Of a stretch of DNA of 64,000 bases, positions 11,804-23,817 are shown in pieces. How positions within the stretch are numbered: the stretch's first letter is position 1; the number at the start of each line of letters is the position of its first letter. Below the pieces are notes generated by a model, which saw only the letters and a list, made by a program, of their open reading frames with translations, ran no database searches and was not told the origin of the DNA. A program made the translations under genes and the position numbers. This stretch comes from Azolla caroliniana (taxonomy: Eukaryota > Polypodiophyta), in the NCBI GenBank assembly GCA_043228905.1, contig JBHGNT010000020.1, positions 15,562,001 to 15,626,000 of the forward strand, read 5' to 3'.

Positions 11804-14800
11804 TCAATCTGTTTGCATCCCCTCTCCGTCTTGAAAGGAACCCTTTGTTTCCATGGGTTCATTCGCATGTATTTCACCTCCAGCTTCATTATGAGTCCCC
11901 TCCTTGCCAGGTGCGCCAGGTGCACCTTTTGAATCTGGGTTAGGAGATGCTGGTTTTGGAGCAGGTCGGGGCTTTGTCATGATTGACTTACAGAACCTGA
12001 AACATGTCATGAGAAATCAGACCAGAGAAAGTTTCTACAACTAGGACCAATGAAAACCAAAAAGGATGCAGAAATAATAATAAGGCAAAAAAACATCCAA
12101 AAAACCCAACTTTCTGGATAACTAGCAGGATACTATAAAAACAATTATTGCAATACACCTAGAACATTGTACTACAAGGGAATTTCCACTAATTTCTTGA
12201 AAGTTTTACAACTTGGGTATAAGCATGAATATCCAAAAACATAAACGTCTCTTGGATTTTTACAAAAAGAAAATATAATTATATAAATATTCCTACAACG
12301 TACAACGTGGGCTCCCAAGACTCAAAAACACAATAACCATGATCATATGATATCTCATCCAAGCATGTGGGTGAGAGTAAAATGCCAAAAGATTATTTTC
12401 TACAAACTCAAGAATTGGTCTATACATTATAATACTCACCTATCTAATGTCTCTATCTTTTTCTTCACCTCAGCAGATAGAAGAGTAGGATTTGCTGACT
12501 TTGGAAGCTTCTCTTGGTGGGAAACTTTTTCCTTTAACCAATCTTCTGCTTTGTTACATTCAATTACAACCTGCAGAACAAGTAATCACGAATATTACCT
12601 TGCTAGAAGAACAATGAAGACCAAAGAAAAATCCTTGATGACATACAGAGATAAGCATGCCTTCTCTTTCTCTGCAACTTCAATGTGGTCAAACTTCGGA
12701 TCCTTTGATTTTGCAGCTTCTCTAAAGCTATTGACACAATAGAGCAACTGCTCTATGTATGGTCCACGTGCTTCCTCTTCCTTGAACCTCTCTTCAATGG
12801 GATCCCCCAACTAAATGAAAAACCAGATCAATATGTCCTCCCAATATTCCAGAATCAGGTAGATCAATGGGATTATCACTATACATGTAATTTCAATATA
12901 CATGTCAAAAACAGAAATAATGTTGTAATACTAACCTTCTTAAGCTCTATAAACTTGGAAACATAAACGCCTTTTGTCTCATCGTCACCTTCATTGTACA
13001 GCCAATCTTCTGTCTCTTGAAGCTTTGTAGCCACAATTTCTCGCTCTGCATCAGTAGCATAATCTTTGTACTTCTCATACATCTGCAAACACCAGAAAAT
13101 TGTTGAGAATGTGGCATTTAGCTTTAATATTTCTAATAGATAATGCACAAAATATCAACACCCACGCATGGCTGACATGGCCCCAGGAACCACCAAGCAT
13201 TATAAAGTGGTCTCCCCAGCCTTGCAGGTGGGGGGAGTGTTTTGTAAGATAACAATACCATGGGAAAGGCAATGAAAGCATTACAATTAAGGCAATACAT
13301 AACAAAACCTAGCCATATGAGAGTAAAAGAAAGACATATACCATTAAATGAACAAAATAACCTGGACTTATGAATTATACAACTGAAAGTAAGAGAGTGG
13401 ATAAGTAGATGATGATTAGCATATAACAACACCCACACATGGCCCAGATGCCCCATGGAACCAGCAATTGTTACCATAGAAAGCCAATGAAAGCATGACA
13501 CTAAAGGCAAATCATAACAATGCCTAAAAGTATGTGAGTGAAAGAAAGACATATACCATTATAGAAACAAAACAATCCAGACTACCAAATTAAACAACCA
13601 CAAGTAAAAGGGTGGATAATTAAATGATGATCATCACATATCAACACCCACAGGTGGGTCAACATGACCCAGGCAACCAGCAATCATTACAACGCACTTT
13701 CCCAGCCTTGCAGGATGGGGAATTTAAGATGCTAGAACAAAAGGTGGAAGTGAAATCTAAAATGAATACCCCCAAATTATTATGCTTGATGTCCTCATCT
13801 GTTAGGCAGTACATCACGGCAACATAAGCCACATATTCTCTCTTCCCATTCAATATTCAAATACACTTTATTTTCAATGTGTGAAAGTGTGGGCATGGAT
13901 GGACAGCTCGATTTGAGCTACGGCATCAATCAGCCACACCTTGTTAGTTTTCCCAGTATTGAGTATTAATGTAACCGACATAGTCTAACTTCAATGTATT
14001 TTGTGTTCTCCATTTAGTCAGTAGGGCTTCAAATGTGGCTGAGTAAAACATGAACTTATGTTTTCCTGTGTCATTCTTTTCCTCTATGTAGACATTCCAA
14101 TATTCATCAACATGCCACTTTGCAAATCATTTCTGGATGTCTTGGACAACCTGGATGAAATCTAATGCAATGTCCCTTGCAAGTTGCAACCTTGAGGAGG
14201 GGATTTCGAGGCAGCACACACTATACTTCAGGTATTTCTTAATCCTTGGACAACAAAACTCAAAACCTGAAACATTCTCACTGATGTGCCATTTCCACAT
14301 TCACAGATTATTGTTGACAAATACACATGTGACATCCATGTTATTAGAAATATTGAGAATCGAGTAGATAGGTATATAGAGTTACAACTGCAGAGATGGA
14401 TATATGAAAACAGAATTTCTATTACATATGAGAGTAGTTCAAAAATGGTAGTTTTCCCATGCGCTCACACCTTAGAGCTTAGATAGGATATGGACCGGCT
14501 CACTACAAAATTAGTGGGGACTAATGATCAATCTGACCACTATGTGAGAAAAGTGACTTATAATCTATGTTTGGCCTTAGTATAAATGTGCAAGTCAGTT
14601 GACAGTAGTGGAGATATTCCTTTTCTGTCAACTGACTTGTCATTTAATATGACCCAACTCCCTAGGTACAGGCTAGTGCTAGATAATACTTATCTTGAAG
14701 TCAATGACGCATACTTCAAGACTATGTACATCGTAACTTGCCCACAAAATATTCTAGCTGACTTGATTAGCCAATCCTTTTATCTATTTCTCTCTTTCCT

Positions 14801-17800
14801 AAATATATTGTGTCCTACGCATCTACGGTTTCCTAGATTAACACCTTATCGACCCATATGGTCGAGTTGCACACTAGCCGCTCCTCATTTGGGGCGCTAT
14901 CACAAAATGTGCACTCTAAGAGCACATATGGGGATAGATTTACAACTTGGGGCTGATCATTGATTATATCTAACACGCCCCCTCAATGATCAACCCATTG
15001 AGTTCACTTGGAATTGGGCCAACACCTAGTCGTCGAAGGTGTTGTTGCAACTGTTCTGCTCCAAGCGCCTTTGTGAAGATATCTGCAGCATTTTCTGATG
15101 TTGGACAGTACTCAAGCTCCACAATCTCATCATTTATTAGCTCCCGCACATAGTGATACTGAATCTCTATGTGTTTAGTACGTGCATGAAATACGGGGTT
15201 CTTGGCAATGGCCATGCAACTCTGATTGTCACACCTCAATACCGTTGCCGTCCTTATTGGGACTGCCACATCCATAAGGATTCTTCTTAGCCAAACTACC
15301 TCGCATGCCGCTATGCATGCTGCTTTGTATTCTGCCTCCGTTGAAGATAGTGCCACTGTTGGTTGTTTTTTACTACTCCATGAAACAGCTCCAGATCCTA
15401 TTGAAAAACAATATCCAGAAACTGATTTTCTGGAATCACTATCTCCAGCCCAATCGGAGTCGCAATATCCACTAAGTTGGTCAATTGTTGGCTTGTAGAA
15501 GATTCCATAATTTAAAGTACCCACAATGTACTTTAATACACGTAGAGCAGCTTTCCAATGAGTCTCCTTCGGCTTGTTGCTGAATCGACTCACCACATTG
15601 ACTGCAAAACAAATATCCGGCCTAGTGTTGCATAGGAAAATTAGACTTCCTACTAGTTGTCTATACTTCCTTATGTCAACCATTGGTGATGAGTCTTCTT
15701 GGGATAGCTTGCAGTTTGACTCCATTGGAGTCGACTTCGACTTGCTGTCCATCATCCCGAAGGTCTTCAAGATCTCTGTTGCATACTTTCTTTGTGACAT
15801 GAAGATGCCGACCGAGGTTTGCCAAACCTCAATTCCAAGGAAGTAGTGTAGAATCCCCAAGTCTGTCATTTCAAACTCAGTTTTCAAACACTCTTGTGTT
15901 TGGCCAATGCACTCTTCATGGTCACCAGTAAGTACTAGATCATCCACGTAAATGATAATGATGACTTGTTTCCCGTCCTTCATTTTGACATACATACTTG
16001 CATCCGAAGCACATTGCTTAAAGTCGATTGATCGTAAGAAGCTGTCTATCCTCTTGTTCCAAGCTCTTGGTGCTTGCTTTAGACCATATAGTGCCTTCTT
16101 CAGCTTGCAAACTTTGTTTTCTGAATTCGGTATCTCAAACCCCGGTGGTTGTGTCACATATACCTCCTCCTTGAGATGCCCATTCAGAAATGCTGATTTG
16201 ACATCCATTTGATAAATCGGCCATCCTCTTGAAGCAGCCAACGCTATGACCATTCGAATTGTTGTCATGCGAGCTGTCGGGGCAAATGTTTCTTGTACAT
16301 CGAACCCTTCAATTTGGGAGTATCCTTGCGCTACTAGCCTGGCCTTGAATTTCTCCAAAGAGCCATCAGCTTTATACTTTACTTTCCATACCCACTTCGT
16401 GCCTATCACCTTCTTCTTTGTTGGCCTCTCTACCAACTCCCATGTGTCATTTTTCATGATGCTATCATATTCTGATATCATCGCCTCTTTCCACTTCGGG
16501 TCGGCCATAGCTTCCTCCACCGAGGTCGGCTCACTCACTGAGCCTATGATGTCCACCATCAGAGCCATGTTGACAATGTGGTCAGAGGTTCTTCCTTGCT
16601 CCTGTATTCTTCTTGATCTTCGTAATCCATCAGTTGAAGTTTCAGGAAACTCAACTTTAGGAGTATGATCATTGAAGAGTTGTTGAGCCCACTTAGGTAT
16701 TTTCTTTACATGTGGGACTGGCATAGGCTGAACTAGTGAATCATTACCATCAGATGGTTCAGCTTCCTTTTTTGGATAATGGGTCGGGATTGGGTAAAAT
16801 ACTTCTTCAGTTGATGAGATAACTTGAGAATCGTTGTTCTCAGCTAGCTGTGGTTGTTCCTCATCGAACACCACATCGCGGCTTGTCAATATCTTTCTTG
16901 CCTCTGGATCGTAGAGTCGATAGGCCTTTGACTCTTCACTATATCCGAGAAAGATACACTTTTTGCTTTTAGCATCCAACTTCTTTCTGCTCACATCTGG
17001 AATATGTGCGTAGCACATACACCCAAAGGTTCTGAAGTGCAGCACTGAAGGTTTCTTGCCTGAATAAGCTTCTTGGGGTGTTTTCCCTTGAAGTGCCTTC
17101 GTGTAGCTCCGATTGAGGATGTAAACTGCTGTGTTCACTGCTTCAGCCCAGAATGGGTCGGGCAGCGCTTGTGCCTTCAACATACACCTAGCCATCTCGA
17201 CAACTGTTCGATTTCGACGTTCGACAACGCCATTTTGTTGTGGGGTGTAGGCAGTTGTAAGTTGGCGCTTAATTCCATGCTCTTTGCAATACTCACAGAA
17301 TTCTATTGATAAGAATTCTCCACCTCGATCAGAGCGTAGCTCCTTCACTAACTTTCCAAACTCTCGCTCGACAAACTTATGCCATCTTTTGAAGATTTTA
17401 AAAGCTTCAGCCTTCTCCCGAAGGAAGTAAACCCACATCTTTCTGCTGAAGTCGTCGACTATTAGCATATAGTAGAGAGATCCACCCATTGCAGGAGTCA
17501 CCATTTTTCCAGAGAGGTCAATGTGTATTAGCTGTAGAGGAGTCTTTGCCCGATTTTGACTCTCTTTTGGAATGGCTGATCTTTGATGCTTGCCCATCAT
17601 ACAAGCATCACAAACATGACTTAAGTCAGATAGGGTTGGCAACCCAACTACCATATTCGACTTCTTCATCTCCTTCAACACAGCAACGTTGAGATGCCCA
17701 AATCTCTCATGCCATTGCTTTGTGTTGGTACTTGTGCTGTGGTCAGTAGAAATGGTAAACGCGCTCAGCTCATAGAGATTGTTGCGCCTCACCCCTATTC

Positions 17801-20800
17801 CTACAACCTTGCCAGCAGAATCTGTTATTTCTGCACCCGACTTCTTGAATCGAACATCAAGACCCTTGTCAGTCAGTGCAGAAATGGACAGTAGATTCTT
17901 CTTCAGATCTGGCACGTACAACACTTCAGAGAGATGCTTTGTCCCACCGGTCGTTGCTTTGAGGGAGACGGTTCCGGTTCCTTTGGCCGGACATCGAGCA
18001 TTGTTCCCGACCACAACATTGATGGGCTCTTGTAGAGGTGTCCAAGAACTGTACCAGTCACGATTACTGGTCATATGTCGGGATGCTCCACTATCGAGAA
18101 TCCAAGACTCATCAACAACTTGAGTGTCAACTGAAGAACACACTTCTTCAGTTGCGACCCATAACTCAAGTTCATCTACGACATTGTTAGCGGACTCGGG
18201 CTCTCTCCAAGAAGTCTTATTAGAACCATTCTTCTCATCCGCCATCTTCTTTCGACAATCCTTGATTGTGTGACCCTTCTTGTCACAGTAGAAACACGAT
18301 CCATTGAACTTCTTCTTCTTCGGTATCCTATTCGCATTGTTTGAATTGGATGCCCCTTCACCCTTAGTCCTAGAGACAAATGCTGAATCTTCCCTTTCTT
18401 CTCTTGTCTTCAGCCGAAGCTCCTCTTCAAGCAGCATTGCACTTAGTTCATCAAATTTTAAAGGAGTGGGTCGAACCTGAGTGTTCAATGCTGTCACAAT
18501 GCCATCATACTTGAAAGGAAGTACTCGAATGCACCGACGAGCCATATCCTCTTGAGAGACGACTACTCCAACAGCCGCCAGCTGATCTTGAAGATCCTTA
18601 ATCCTTTTTACAAAGGATTCTACTTTCTCTCCATCAGCGAGCTTCTCTGCAGCAAGCTGATTTTCGAGGTTTTGTATCCTTGTATAGTTTCTGGTCTCAT
18701 ACTGGCTGGCCAGTATGCTCCAAGCTTCATGTGCCCTAGTTGTATGTTGCACTAGTGTTAGTACGGAGTCACATACACCAGTGACTATGGTATATAGCGC
18801 ATCAGCATTCCTTCTCTTCCAGGCTCGAAGTAGATCAGCATTTGGAGGAATTGATGTGGTAGGGTGTGCAGGGTCAAAGGTTGCCATGGGCTCAGGGTCT
18901 CCCCCTGTGGGTCCCATGATTGTTTCCAACAACTCGTAGGAATCCAAAATGGCAGACATTTTGAACTTCCATAGAGTGTAGTTGGTTCCATCTAGCTTTC
19001 CATCAGACAATGGAGGTGGGCGAATGCGCAATGGAGCAGCTGCAACATTCGTGGACAAGGCCATTGATACTCTGTCTCTCTCTCTCTCTCTCTCTCTATT
19101 TCTCTCTGTTGCTAGACAGCAACTACCCGTATATACCTAATCTAGATCAACCTCTTCGCTCTGATACCATATTAGAAATATTGAGAATCGAGTAGATAGG
19201 TATATAGAGTTACAACTGCAGAGATGGATATATGAAAACAGAATTTCTATTACATATGAGAGTAGTTCAAAAATGGTAGTTTTCCCATGCGCTCACACCT
19301 TAGAGCTTAGATAGGATATGGACCGGCTCACTACAAAATTAGTGGGGACTAATGATCAATCTGACCACTATGTGAGAAAAGTGACTTATAATCTATGTTT
19401 GGCCTTAGTATAAATGTGCAAGTCAGTTGACAGTAGTGGAGATATTCCTTTTCTGTCAACTGACTTGTCATTTAATATGACCCAACTCCCTAGGTACAGG
19501 CTAGTGCTAGATAATACTTATCTTGAAGTCAATGACGCATACTTCAAGACTATGTACATCGTAACTTGCCCACAAAATATTCTAGCTGACTTGATTAGCC
19601 AATCCTTTTATCTATTTCTCTCTTTCCTAAATATATTGTGTCCTACGCATCTACGGTTTCCTAGATTAACACCTTATCGACCCATATGGTCGAGTTGCAC
19701 ACTAGCCGCTCCTCATTTGGGGCGCTATCACAAAATGTGCACTCTAAGAGCACATATGGGGATAGATTTACAACTTGGGGCTGATCATTGATTATATCTA
19801 ACACATGTTAGTAAATGTTTGAGTGAATATATGGTTAAAAATGTGCATACCACATTTATATATCGATAATTTTGTTCTTTCTATTTGCATCATTGCTGGC
19901 CAGAAAATAAGTAAACAAGCTAATCTAATTTATTTTGAAGATACCTTGTTTCGCATATCATAAACATACGACTCCACCGCATTCTTCTTATCCTTTGTTT
20001 CCTCCATGATTCGGTCTTGCAAAGCCATCTCATATTCCTTTTCAATAGCCTTCTCCAGCTCACTGTGAGGAAGACCTCCAATAAAACCTTCCTGAAATTG
20101 AATATCCTTTCTCTTGGCCTTTTTTTTCTTTGCATCTTTCTGCAAGCATTGAGTTGATGAATGATACTTTTCTTTTCCTGCATTGCGAGCTTGAATATTA
20201 TTTGATGCCAAAATTTAAAGCAAACCTTGGGAGGCTCAACTTCCATTTGTGAGCCCTGCTCTGCACCACTAGTATCTGAAGGATTAGTTTCAGCCATGGT
20301 TGTCTTCAAATTGATTGCATCAACTGGAATATCTACGCCATCCATACCTTCATCTTTATCAATCTCCATATTCATAGTCCTTTTTGTATGAGCTTCTACA
20401 TCCTCCTCTTCAACCATCTAAGAAAATTGTAAAATATCACTTGACTCTATCAAGTCTACATGTTCGCTCAAAGGTGAGAGTGGTACTTACAATCGCTGAT
20501 TCCAATGAGATGATTCCATGCAAATTCAATCTCAACTTAACTTTAATTTTAGCTATACCATCCTTTGTAGGTTGAATGGGACCGATCTGTGAAAAACCAT
20601 TACCACAACTAAGTAAAACCAGATATATGTACCCAAACAAGAAAAGGTTGTATAAGAGTGTTTCTTACCATATATGTGTTTATTTTCTGAGAAGCTCCCA
20701 GAGGGAGACCCTGCATGTCTGTATAGAGAAGATCAAAACTGAAGCTTCCTTGTCTATAGAAAGTGAGCATTTTGGTGCTCGGGACAGGATTTCCTTTCTG

Positions 20801-22332
20801 AAACACAATGCTACTGAGTTCTTTTACCCCTGCCTCATCTGTGCTTTTCCATACAATTGAGATGGAAAATGGGAATGCCTCTTGAACCTGAAGAATACGT
20901 TTGCAATGAATGATACGAATTTGAATAAGAAGAAATCAAAATCAATCATCTTATTTGGGTTAGAAGAAATATGTTGTAATGATGAAAATCCACATCAAAC
21001 AACATCCAGAAACCTATGACTTTGAGCTAAATGGATGAATAATATGATTTTGAAGAGTGAACATAAATCACAACACTCAAATCATATGATTTTGTGTTAC
21101 GTGAATCACACAATTTTGAACTATAAAAATTTGTCGCAGTATAACATGTATACCTCAAACTCACGAACTCTAAAGGTCGGACTTAACATGGCACATTGCA
21201 AAGCACAACCCCGAGCAATGCATTCACTTGCATTCATCGTCCTCCTTGGCTCTTTCTGAAAAACACTAGAAAGGATCTTTAATATGGCAGGTACCCTTGA
21301 ACCCGAACCTACCACTTCCAAAGCATGGAGCTTATCTATTGATATATCCGCCTCAACCAACGCTCTTTCACACAGATCTCGCACTCGTTCGAGAATGGGT
21401 TGAGCTAATATCTCAAAATTCTCCCTCTTCATATAGCCCCTCACATCTTTCTCATCCATTAGGCATTCAATGTTCAATGGGGCCTCTGCATTGGCACTCA
21501 GTACCTTCTTCATCTTTTCACAGGCCAATCTCAATCTTTGGCATGCCCTAGCATTGGAAAGAACATCAATCTTGTAGTCTACTTTAAAGTTTGCACAAAA
21601 GTGGTGAAAAAGGACATCATCGAAATCTCGACCTCCCAGAGATCGGTTAAATGCATGTGCTAACACCTTGAGGTGCCCTTTCTTGAAGGCACATATGCAT
21701 ACTTGCATTGAGGCATGGCCTACATCAACAAAAACAACATTGATCGGGTCATTTTCGGGCAAATCAGTTCGATAAAGACCATAAGCAAGGGCGGTTGAGG
21801 TGGTCTCATGCATTAAACGAAGAGGCCTAAGGCCAGCAATAGAGGCAGCATCAATTATAGCTCGACGTTGTATATCACTGAAGAACACTGGTATTCCAAT
21901 AACACAATCACACACATTTGTCTGGAGGTTTTTTTCTGCAATGCTTTTGAGATTCGACAAGATCATGCCAAGGATCTGTGTAGGCGTAAAAGCTCTGCTT
22001 TCGCCTAGGTAGGAAACGTGGATCAATGGTGAACCGTCGGGTCCCTCAGAGACGAGAAAAGGAAAGTCTTGTATATCTCTCTGAACCTCGGAGTCTCGGA
22101 ATAATCTTCCAATAAGACGCTTTACCTGAGAGACTGTGTTGTTAGGGTTCATTGAGAGGGATGCAGACGCTGCTGTGCCCAGGAAACGCTGCTTCTCGCT
22201 GAATGAAACGAGGGCAGGAGTTTCCCGTTTCGATTCGTCGTTGAGAACCACATCGATCCCTCTCTGACGAGCTACGGCGACGATGCAGTTCTCGTTCCCC
22301 ACATCCAGCCCTACGACACTCATCGCAGCCAA
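11804..22332 (-). CDS. HSP110-type HSP70 (plant HSP70-14/15 class), nine exons
   Basis: Cytosolic/nuclear HSP110 chaperone, a nucleotide-exchange partner of HSP70. Exons: 22332-21154, 20887-20669, 20586-20491, 20417-20226, 20139-19945, 13082-12936, 12810-12661, 12570-12440 and 11996-11804, giving 833 residues, close to Arabidopsis HSP70-15. The ATPase domain starts [10 protein letters not shown], with the altered phosphate loop of this class, and includes [28 protein letters not shown] and [14 protein letters not shown] substrate domain follows, then an acidic linker and a helical C-terminus ([13 protein letters not shown]). The usual plant start MSVVG is at 22323; three codons upstream (MAA) are also in frame. 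Intron 5 (13083-19944) is swollen by an intact copia element. The intron after exon 7 has a GC donor. The coding frame is uninterrupted, so the gene is probably functional if the intron splices. Confidence 0.95.
12571..12660 (-). other. GC-AG intron in the HSP110 gene
   Basis: The 90-bp intron between exons 7 and 8 has donor AAG|GCATGC and acceptor CTGCAG|GTT. The GC donor is the only site that joins EKEK directly to VVIEC, matching the family. The alternative GT sites nearby would add residues not seen in homologues. Confidence 0.65.
13152..13730. repeat. Imperfect intronic tandem repeat, three copies
   Basis: A 217-269-bp unit starts near 13152, 13421 and 13638. Each begins with ATATCAACACCCACnC or a close variant and contains CCAGCAATnnTTAC and GAAAGAAAGACATATACCATT. 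The third copy is cut short. All lie in HSP110 intron 5, on the far side of the intron from the copia insertion. Confidence 0.8.
14342..14975 (-). repeat. 3' LTR of the young copia element
   Basis: 634 bp, matched base for base by 19170-19803 at a constant offset of 4828. Preceded on the minus strand by the polypurine tract GAGGGGGCG. The pol stop codon lies inside its first six bases. Confidence 0.96.
14970..19064 (-). CDS. Ty1/copia Gag-Pol polyprotein, 1364 aa, intact
   Basis: Single-frame copia polyprotein, self-cleaved to make the particle, protease, integrase and RT-RNase H. N-terminal Gag (UBN2 type) begins with [15 protein letters not shown] zinc knuckle [14 protein letters not shown] is near residues 257-270. 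Protease shows [11 protein letters not shown] near 320. The integrase zinc region has HERFGHLN and [11 protein letters not shown], and its catalytic part has IDLSGKM, SDRGGEF and [10 protein letters not shown] has [19 protein letters not shown] and the active site IYVDDLVL. RNase H has [17 protein letters not shown] and DNQSCMAIA. No stop or shift is present. Translation runs through the polypurine tract and stops on the TAG inside the LTR (14970-14972). Confidence 0.97.
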   Translation of the reverse strand: MALSTNVAAAPLRIRPPPLSDGKLDGTNYTLWKFKMSAILDSYELLETIMGPTGGDPEPMATFDPAHPTTSIPPNADLLRAWKRRNADALYTIVTGVCDSVLTLVQHTTRAHEAWSILASQYETRNYTRIQNLENQLAAEKLADGEKVESFVKRIKDLQDQLAAVGVVVSQEDMARRCIRVLPFKYDGIVTALNTQVRPTPLKFDELSAMLLEEELRLKTREEREDSAFVSRTKGEGASNSNNANRIPKKKKFNGSCFYCDKKGHTIKDCRKKMADEKNGSNKTSWREPESANNVVDELELWVATEEVCSSVDTQVVDESWILDSGASRHMTSNRDWYSSWTPLQEPINVVVGNNARCPAKGTGTVSLKATTGGTKHLSEVLYVPDLKKNLLSISALTDKGLDVRFKKSGAEITDSAGKVVGIGVRRNNLYELSAFTISTDHSTSTNTKQWHERFGHLNVAVLKEMKKSNMVVGLPTLSDLSHVCDACMMGKHQRSAIPKESQNRAKTPLQLIHIDLSGKMVTPAMGGSLYYMLIVDDFSRKMWVYFLREKAEAFKIFKRWHKFVEREFGKLVKELRSDRGGEFLSIEFCEYCKEHGIKRQLTTAYTPQQNGVVERRNRTVVEMARCMLKAQALPDPFWAEAVNTAVYILNRSYTKALQGKTPQEAYSGKKPSVLHFRTFGCMCYAHIPDVSRKKLDAKSKKCIFLGYSEESKAYRLYDPEARKILTSRDVVFDEEQPQLAENNDSQVISSTEEVFYPIPTHYPKKEAEPSDGNDSLVQPMPVPHVKKIPKWAQQLFNDHTPKVEFPETSTDGLRRSRRIQEQGRTSDHIVNMALMVDIIGSVSEPTSVEEAMADPKWKEAMISEYDSIMKNDTWELVERPTKKKVIGTKWVWKVKYKADGSLEKFKARLVAQGYSQIEGFDVQETFAPTARMTTIRMVIALAASRGWPIYQMDVKSAFLNGHLKEEVYVTQPPGFEIPNSENKVCKLKKALYGLKQAPRAWNKRIDSFLRSIDFKQCASDASMYVKMKDGKQVIIIIYVDDLVLTGDHEECIGQTQECLKTEFEMTDLGILHYFLGIEVWQTSVGIFMSQRKYATEILKTFGMMDSKSKSTPMESNCKLSQEDSSPMVDIRKYRQLVGSLIFLCNTRPDICFAVNVVSRFSNKPKETHWKAALRVLKYIVGTLNYGIFYKPTIDQLSGYCDSDWAGDSDSRKSVSGYCFSIGSGAVSWSSKKQPTVALSSTEAEYKAACIAACEVVWLRRILMDVAVPIRTATVLRCDNQSCMAIAKNPVFHARTKHIEIQYHYVRELINDEIVELEYCPTSENAADIFTKALGAEQLQQHLRRLGVGPIPSELNGLIIEGAC
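19075..19097. repeat. (TC)n microsatellite in copia leader
   Basis: Perfect TC repeat just upstream of the copia start codon, that is (GA)n in the element's 5' leader. Confidence 0.9.
19158..19169 (-). promoter_or_regulatory. Primer binding site, initiator tRNA-Met
   Basis: Minus-strand TGGTATCAGAGC directly follows the 5' LTR. It is complementary to the 3' end of plant initiator tRNA-Met and primes minus-strand DNA synthesis. Confidence 0.95.
19170..19803 (-). repeat. 5' LTR of the young copia element
   Basis: 634 bp, identical by eye to 14342-14975. It abuts the primer site on one side and the CATGT target duplication on the other. It drives transcription of the element toward lower coordinates, the same direction as HSP110. 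Confidence 0.96.
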
Positions 22333-22420
22333 CCGAGCGTCGCGCGGAGAACAGAGGAGATGCAGACCAGACCTCCTCTTCCGGCGAATGGAATATGTAT
22401 GTAAATGAAGTTTCTGTAGT

Positions 22421-22440
22421 CTCTCTCTCTCTCTCTCTCT
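22421..22440. repeat. (CT)n microsatellite in HSP110 5' flank
   Basis: Perfect CT repeat about 90 bp upstream of the HSP110 start codon, reading (GA)n on the coding strand. GA tracts near plant start sites are often core-promoter features; that role is inferred. Confidence 0.9.
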
Positions 22441-22582
22441 GTGATGCAGGAAGAAAGAAAGAAAGTAGTAGGGGTTTCGTTACATAGTTGGTTCGTTGGT
22501 TACTTACTACTACTACTGATCAGTTCGTTTGTTCGTTCCTTCCTTCCTTGTCTCTCTCTTTGCAGATTTATGCATCCGTGAC

Positions 22583-22584
<2 letters not shown>

Positions 22585-22626
<42 letters not shown>
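22585..22626. repeat. (GT)n microsatellite
   Basis: Perfect dinucleotide tract of about 21 units, 250 bp upstream of HSP110. Confidence 0.95.
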
Positions 22627-22629
<3 letters not shown>

Positions 22630-22912
22630 AAATGCGAACATGTATAAGTAATTCAATGTTAACGTGTGGGTACTAAAGTGTATATCTAGTTTAGTGCGCA
22701 CATGCATTTGTGAATGAGGGAGGGAAAGAGAGAGAGGTATTGTTTTTATTTTATTTTATTTTATATTTTATGAGAATCATTATTATTATTTAATTATTTA
22801 TATCTATATGATCTTATTTCTATGTGATTTTTATTTATTTATTTATTATTATCCAGTAAATATTTTATTTGTATATTGTTATTTACTTACTTATTTTATT
22901 TGAGAGTAACAT

Positions 22913-23321
22913 TGAACCGAACCGAACCGCGAACCCGCGGCTTAACGGTTTCAACGGTTCGGTTCGGTTCAGTTCAGGTTTAGGTTTTTAAAAACGGTTT
23001 GGTTTCAATAGTCAGAAACCGCGGTTTAAACGGTTTAACGTTTTTTTTATTTTTATTTATTTTTAAATATAAAAAAATAATAAATTGTTTTCAAACAATC
23101 TTTTCATTTTTAGACCTTATTCTCACATTTTAGGAACATCTTAAAAAAATTTTAAATGAAATATTATAAATTTTAAAATTTTGACCTATGTTGAAAACCG
23201 AAACCAAACCACGAAACCGCGGTTTTTCCGATTTAATGGTTTAACGGTTTTGTGGTTCGGTTTGGTTCAGGTTTCAAAAAATTTAAACGGTTTGGACCCT
23301 CTCAAACCGAACCGAACCATT
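22913..23321. repeat. GGTTCGGTTCGG-rich repeat element
   Basis: About 410 bp bounded on both sides by AACCGAACCGAACC, with many internal GGTTTAACGGTT, GGTTCGG and AACCGCGGTTT motifs on both strands. It reads like a non-autonomous repeat of unknown class. No ORF and no clear target duplication. Confidence 0.55.
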
Positions 23322-23359
23322 GCTGATTGTTATTTGAGAGGGGGAAATGATCGCAACTG

Positions 23360-23600
23360 AAGCTTTAGGGTTTGGGGATAAGGTTTTGCGCCGAGGGTCA
23401 AGTGTTTAAGGTTCAGGATTCAAGGTTGAGATGTAAGTTTTCAAGGGTGAAGGTGTAAGTTTCCATAGCTACGGTTTGATTTTCCAAGATAGAGGTTTAA
23501 GTTTTTAGGGTTTAGGATTTACTAGGGTTAACGGTTAACAATTAAGTGTTTAGGGTTTAGGCTAAGGGCTAAGGTAAGAGGGTCCAGTGCTGAGAGATCA
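23360..23600. repeat. Degenerate telomere-like (TTTAGGG) stretch
   Basis: Scattered TTTAGGGTTT and related AAGGTTnAGG motifs (for example near 23363, 23505 and 23550) give a G-rich plus strand like worn-out plant telomere repeat. Too diverged to call a true interstitial telomere. Confidence 0.4.
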
Positions 23601-23604
23601 AGCT

Positions 23605-23786
23605 CATTGTGAAGGGTTAAGGGTTGAATGTATCCAACTCGAGTATATCGTGCTGAAGACACCAAAACTCAACGGGTTGGCCGAGAGGATGGACCAGACC
23701 ATTATGGAGAGGGTCTGAAGTATGCTCGCACATGCTAAGTTGTCCAAGATGTTTTGGGTTGAGGCGATGGTGACAACAATGTATGT
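23605..23786 (+). pseudogene. Copia integrase fragment, left of the composite transposon
   Basis: Encodes KTPKLNGLAERM, then the end of the integrase catalytic region (MLAHAKLSKMFWVEAM) with a TGA between them near 23717. The fragment stops at VTTMY where the inverted repeat begins. The same copia gene resumes at 32432 with VINRSPSTPLDG, which shows the DNA between was inserted. Confidence 0.85.
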
Positions 23787-23817
23787 AACACCAGGTCATT
23801 TGAAACAGGTAATATGT
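23786..23817. repeat. Left terminal inverted repeat of the composite transposon
   Basis: Begins TAACACCAGGTCATTTG. Its reverse complement matches 32401-32432 with three mismatches over 32 bp. Confidence 0.85.

Larger units (their letters stand above)
14342..19803 (-). mobile_element. Intact, very young Ty1/copia retrotransposon in HSP110 intron 5
   Basis: A complete element of 5,462 bp. The 634-bp LTRs (14342-14975 and 19170-19803) look identical by eye. The TSD is CATGT (14337-14341 and 19804-19808). The LTR runs TGTTAGATATAATC...TTTCTAATA. A primer site complementary to initiator tRNA-Met abuts the 5' LTR and a GGGGGCG polypurine tract abuts the 3' LTR. One 1364-codon reading frame has gag, protease, integrase, RT and RNase H without lesions. 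It lies in the same orientation as the host gene. Age is close to zero on LTR identity, so it may still be mobile. Confidence 0.97.

Noticed and set aside
14586-14963. 125-codon plus-strand frame, repeated at 19414-19791
   Set aside because: Both copies lie in the two identical copia LTRs, antisense to the element; no domain.
23360-23600. True interstitial telomere
   Set aside because: Only a few scattered TTTAGGG units; no array.
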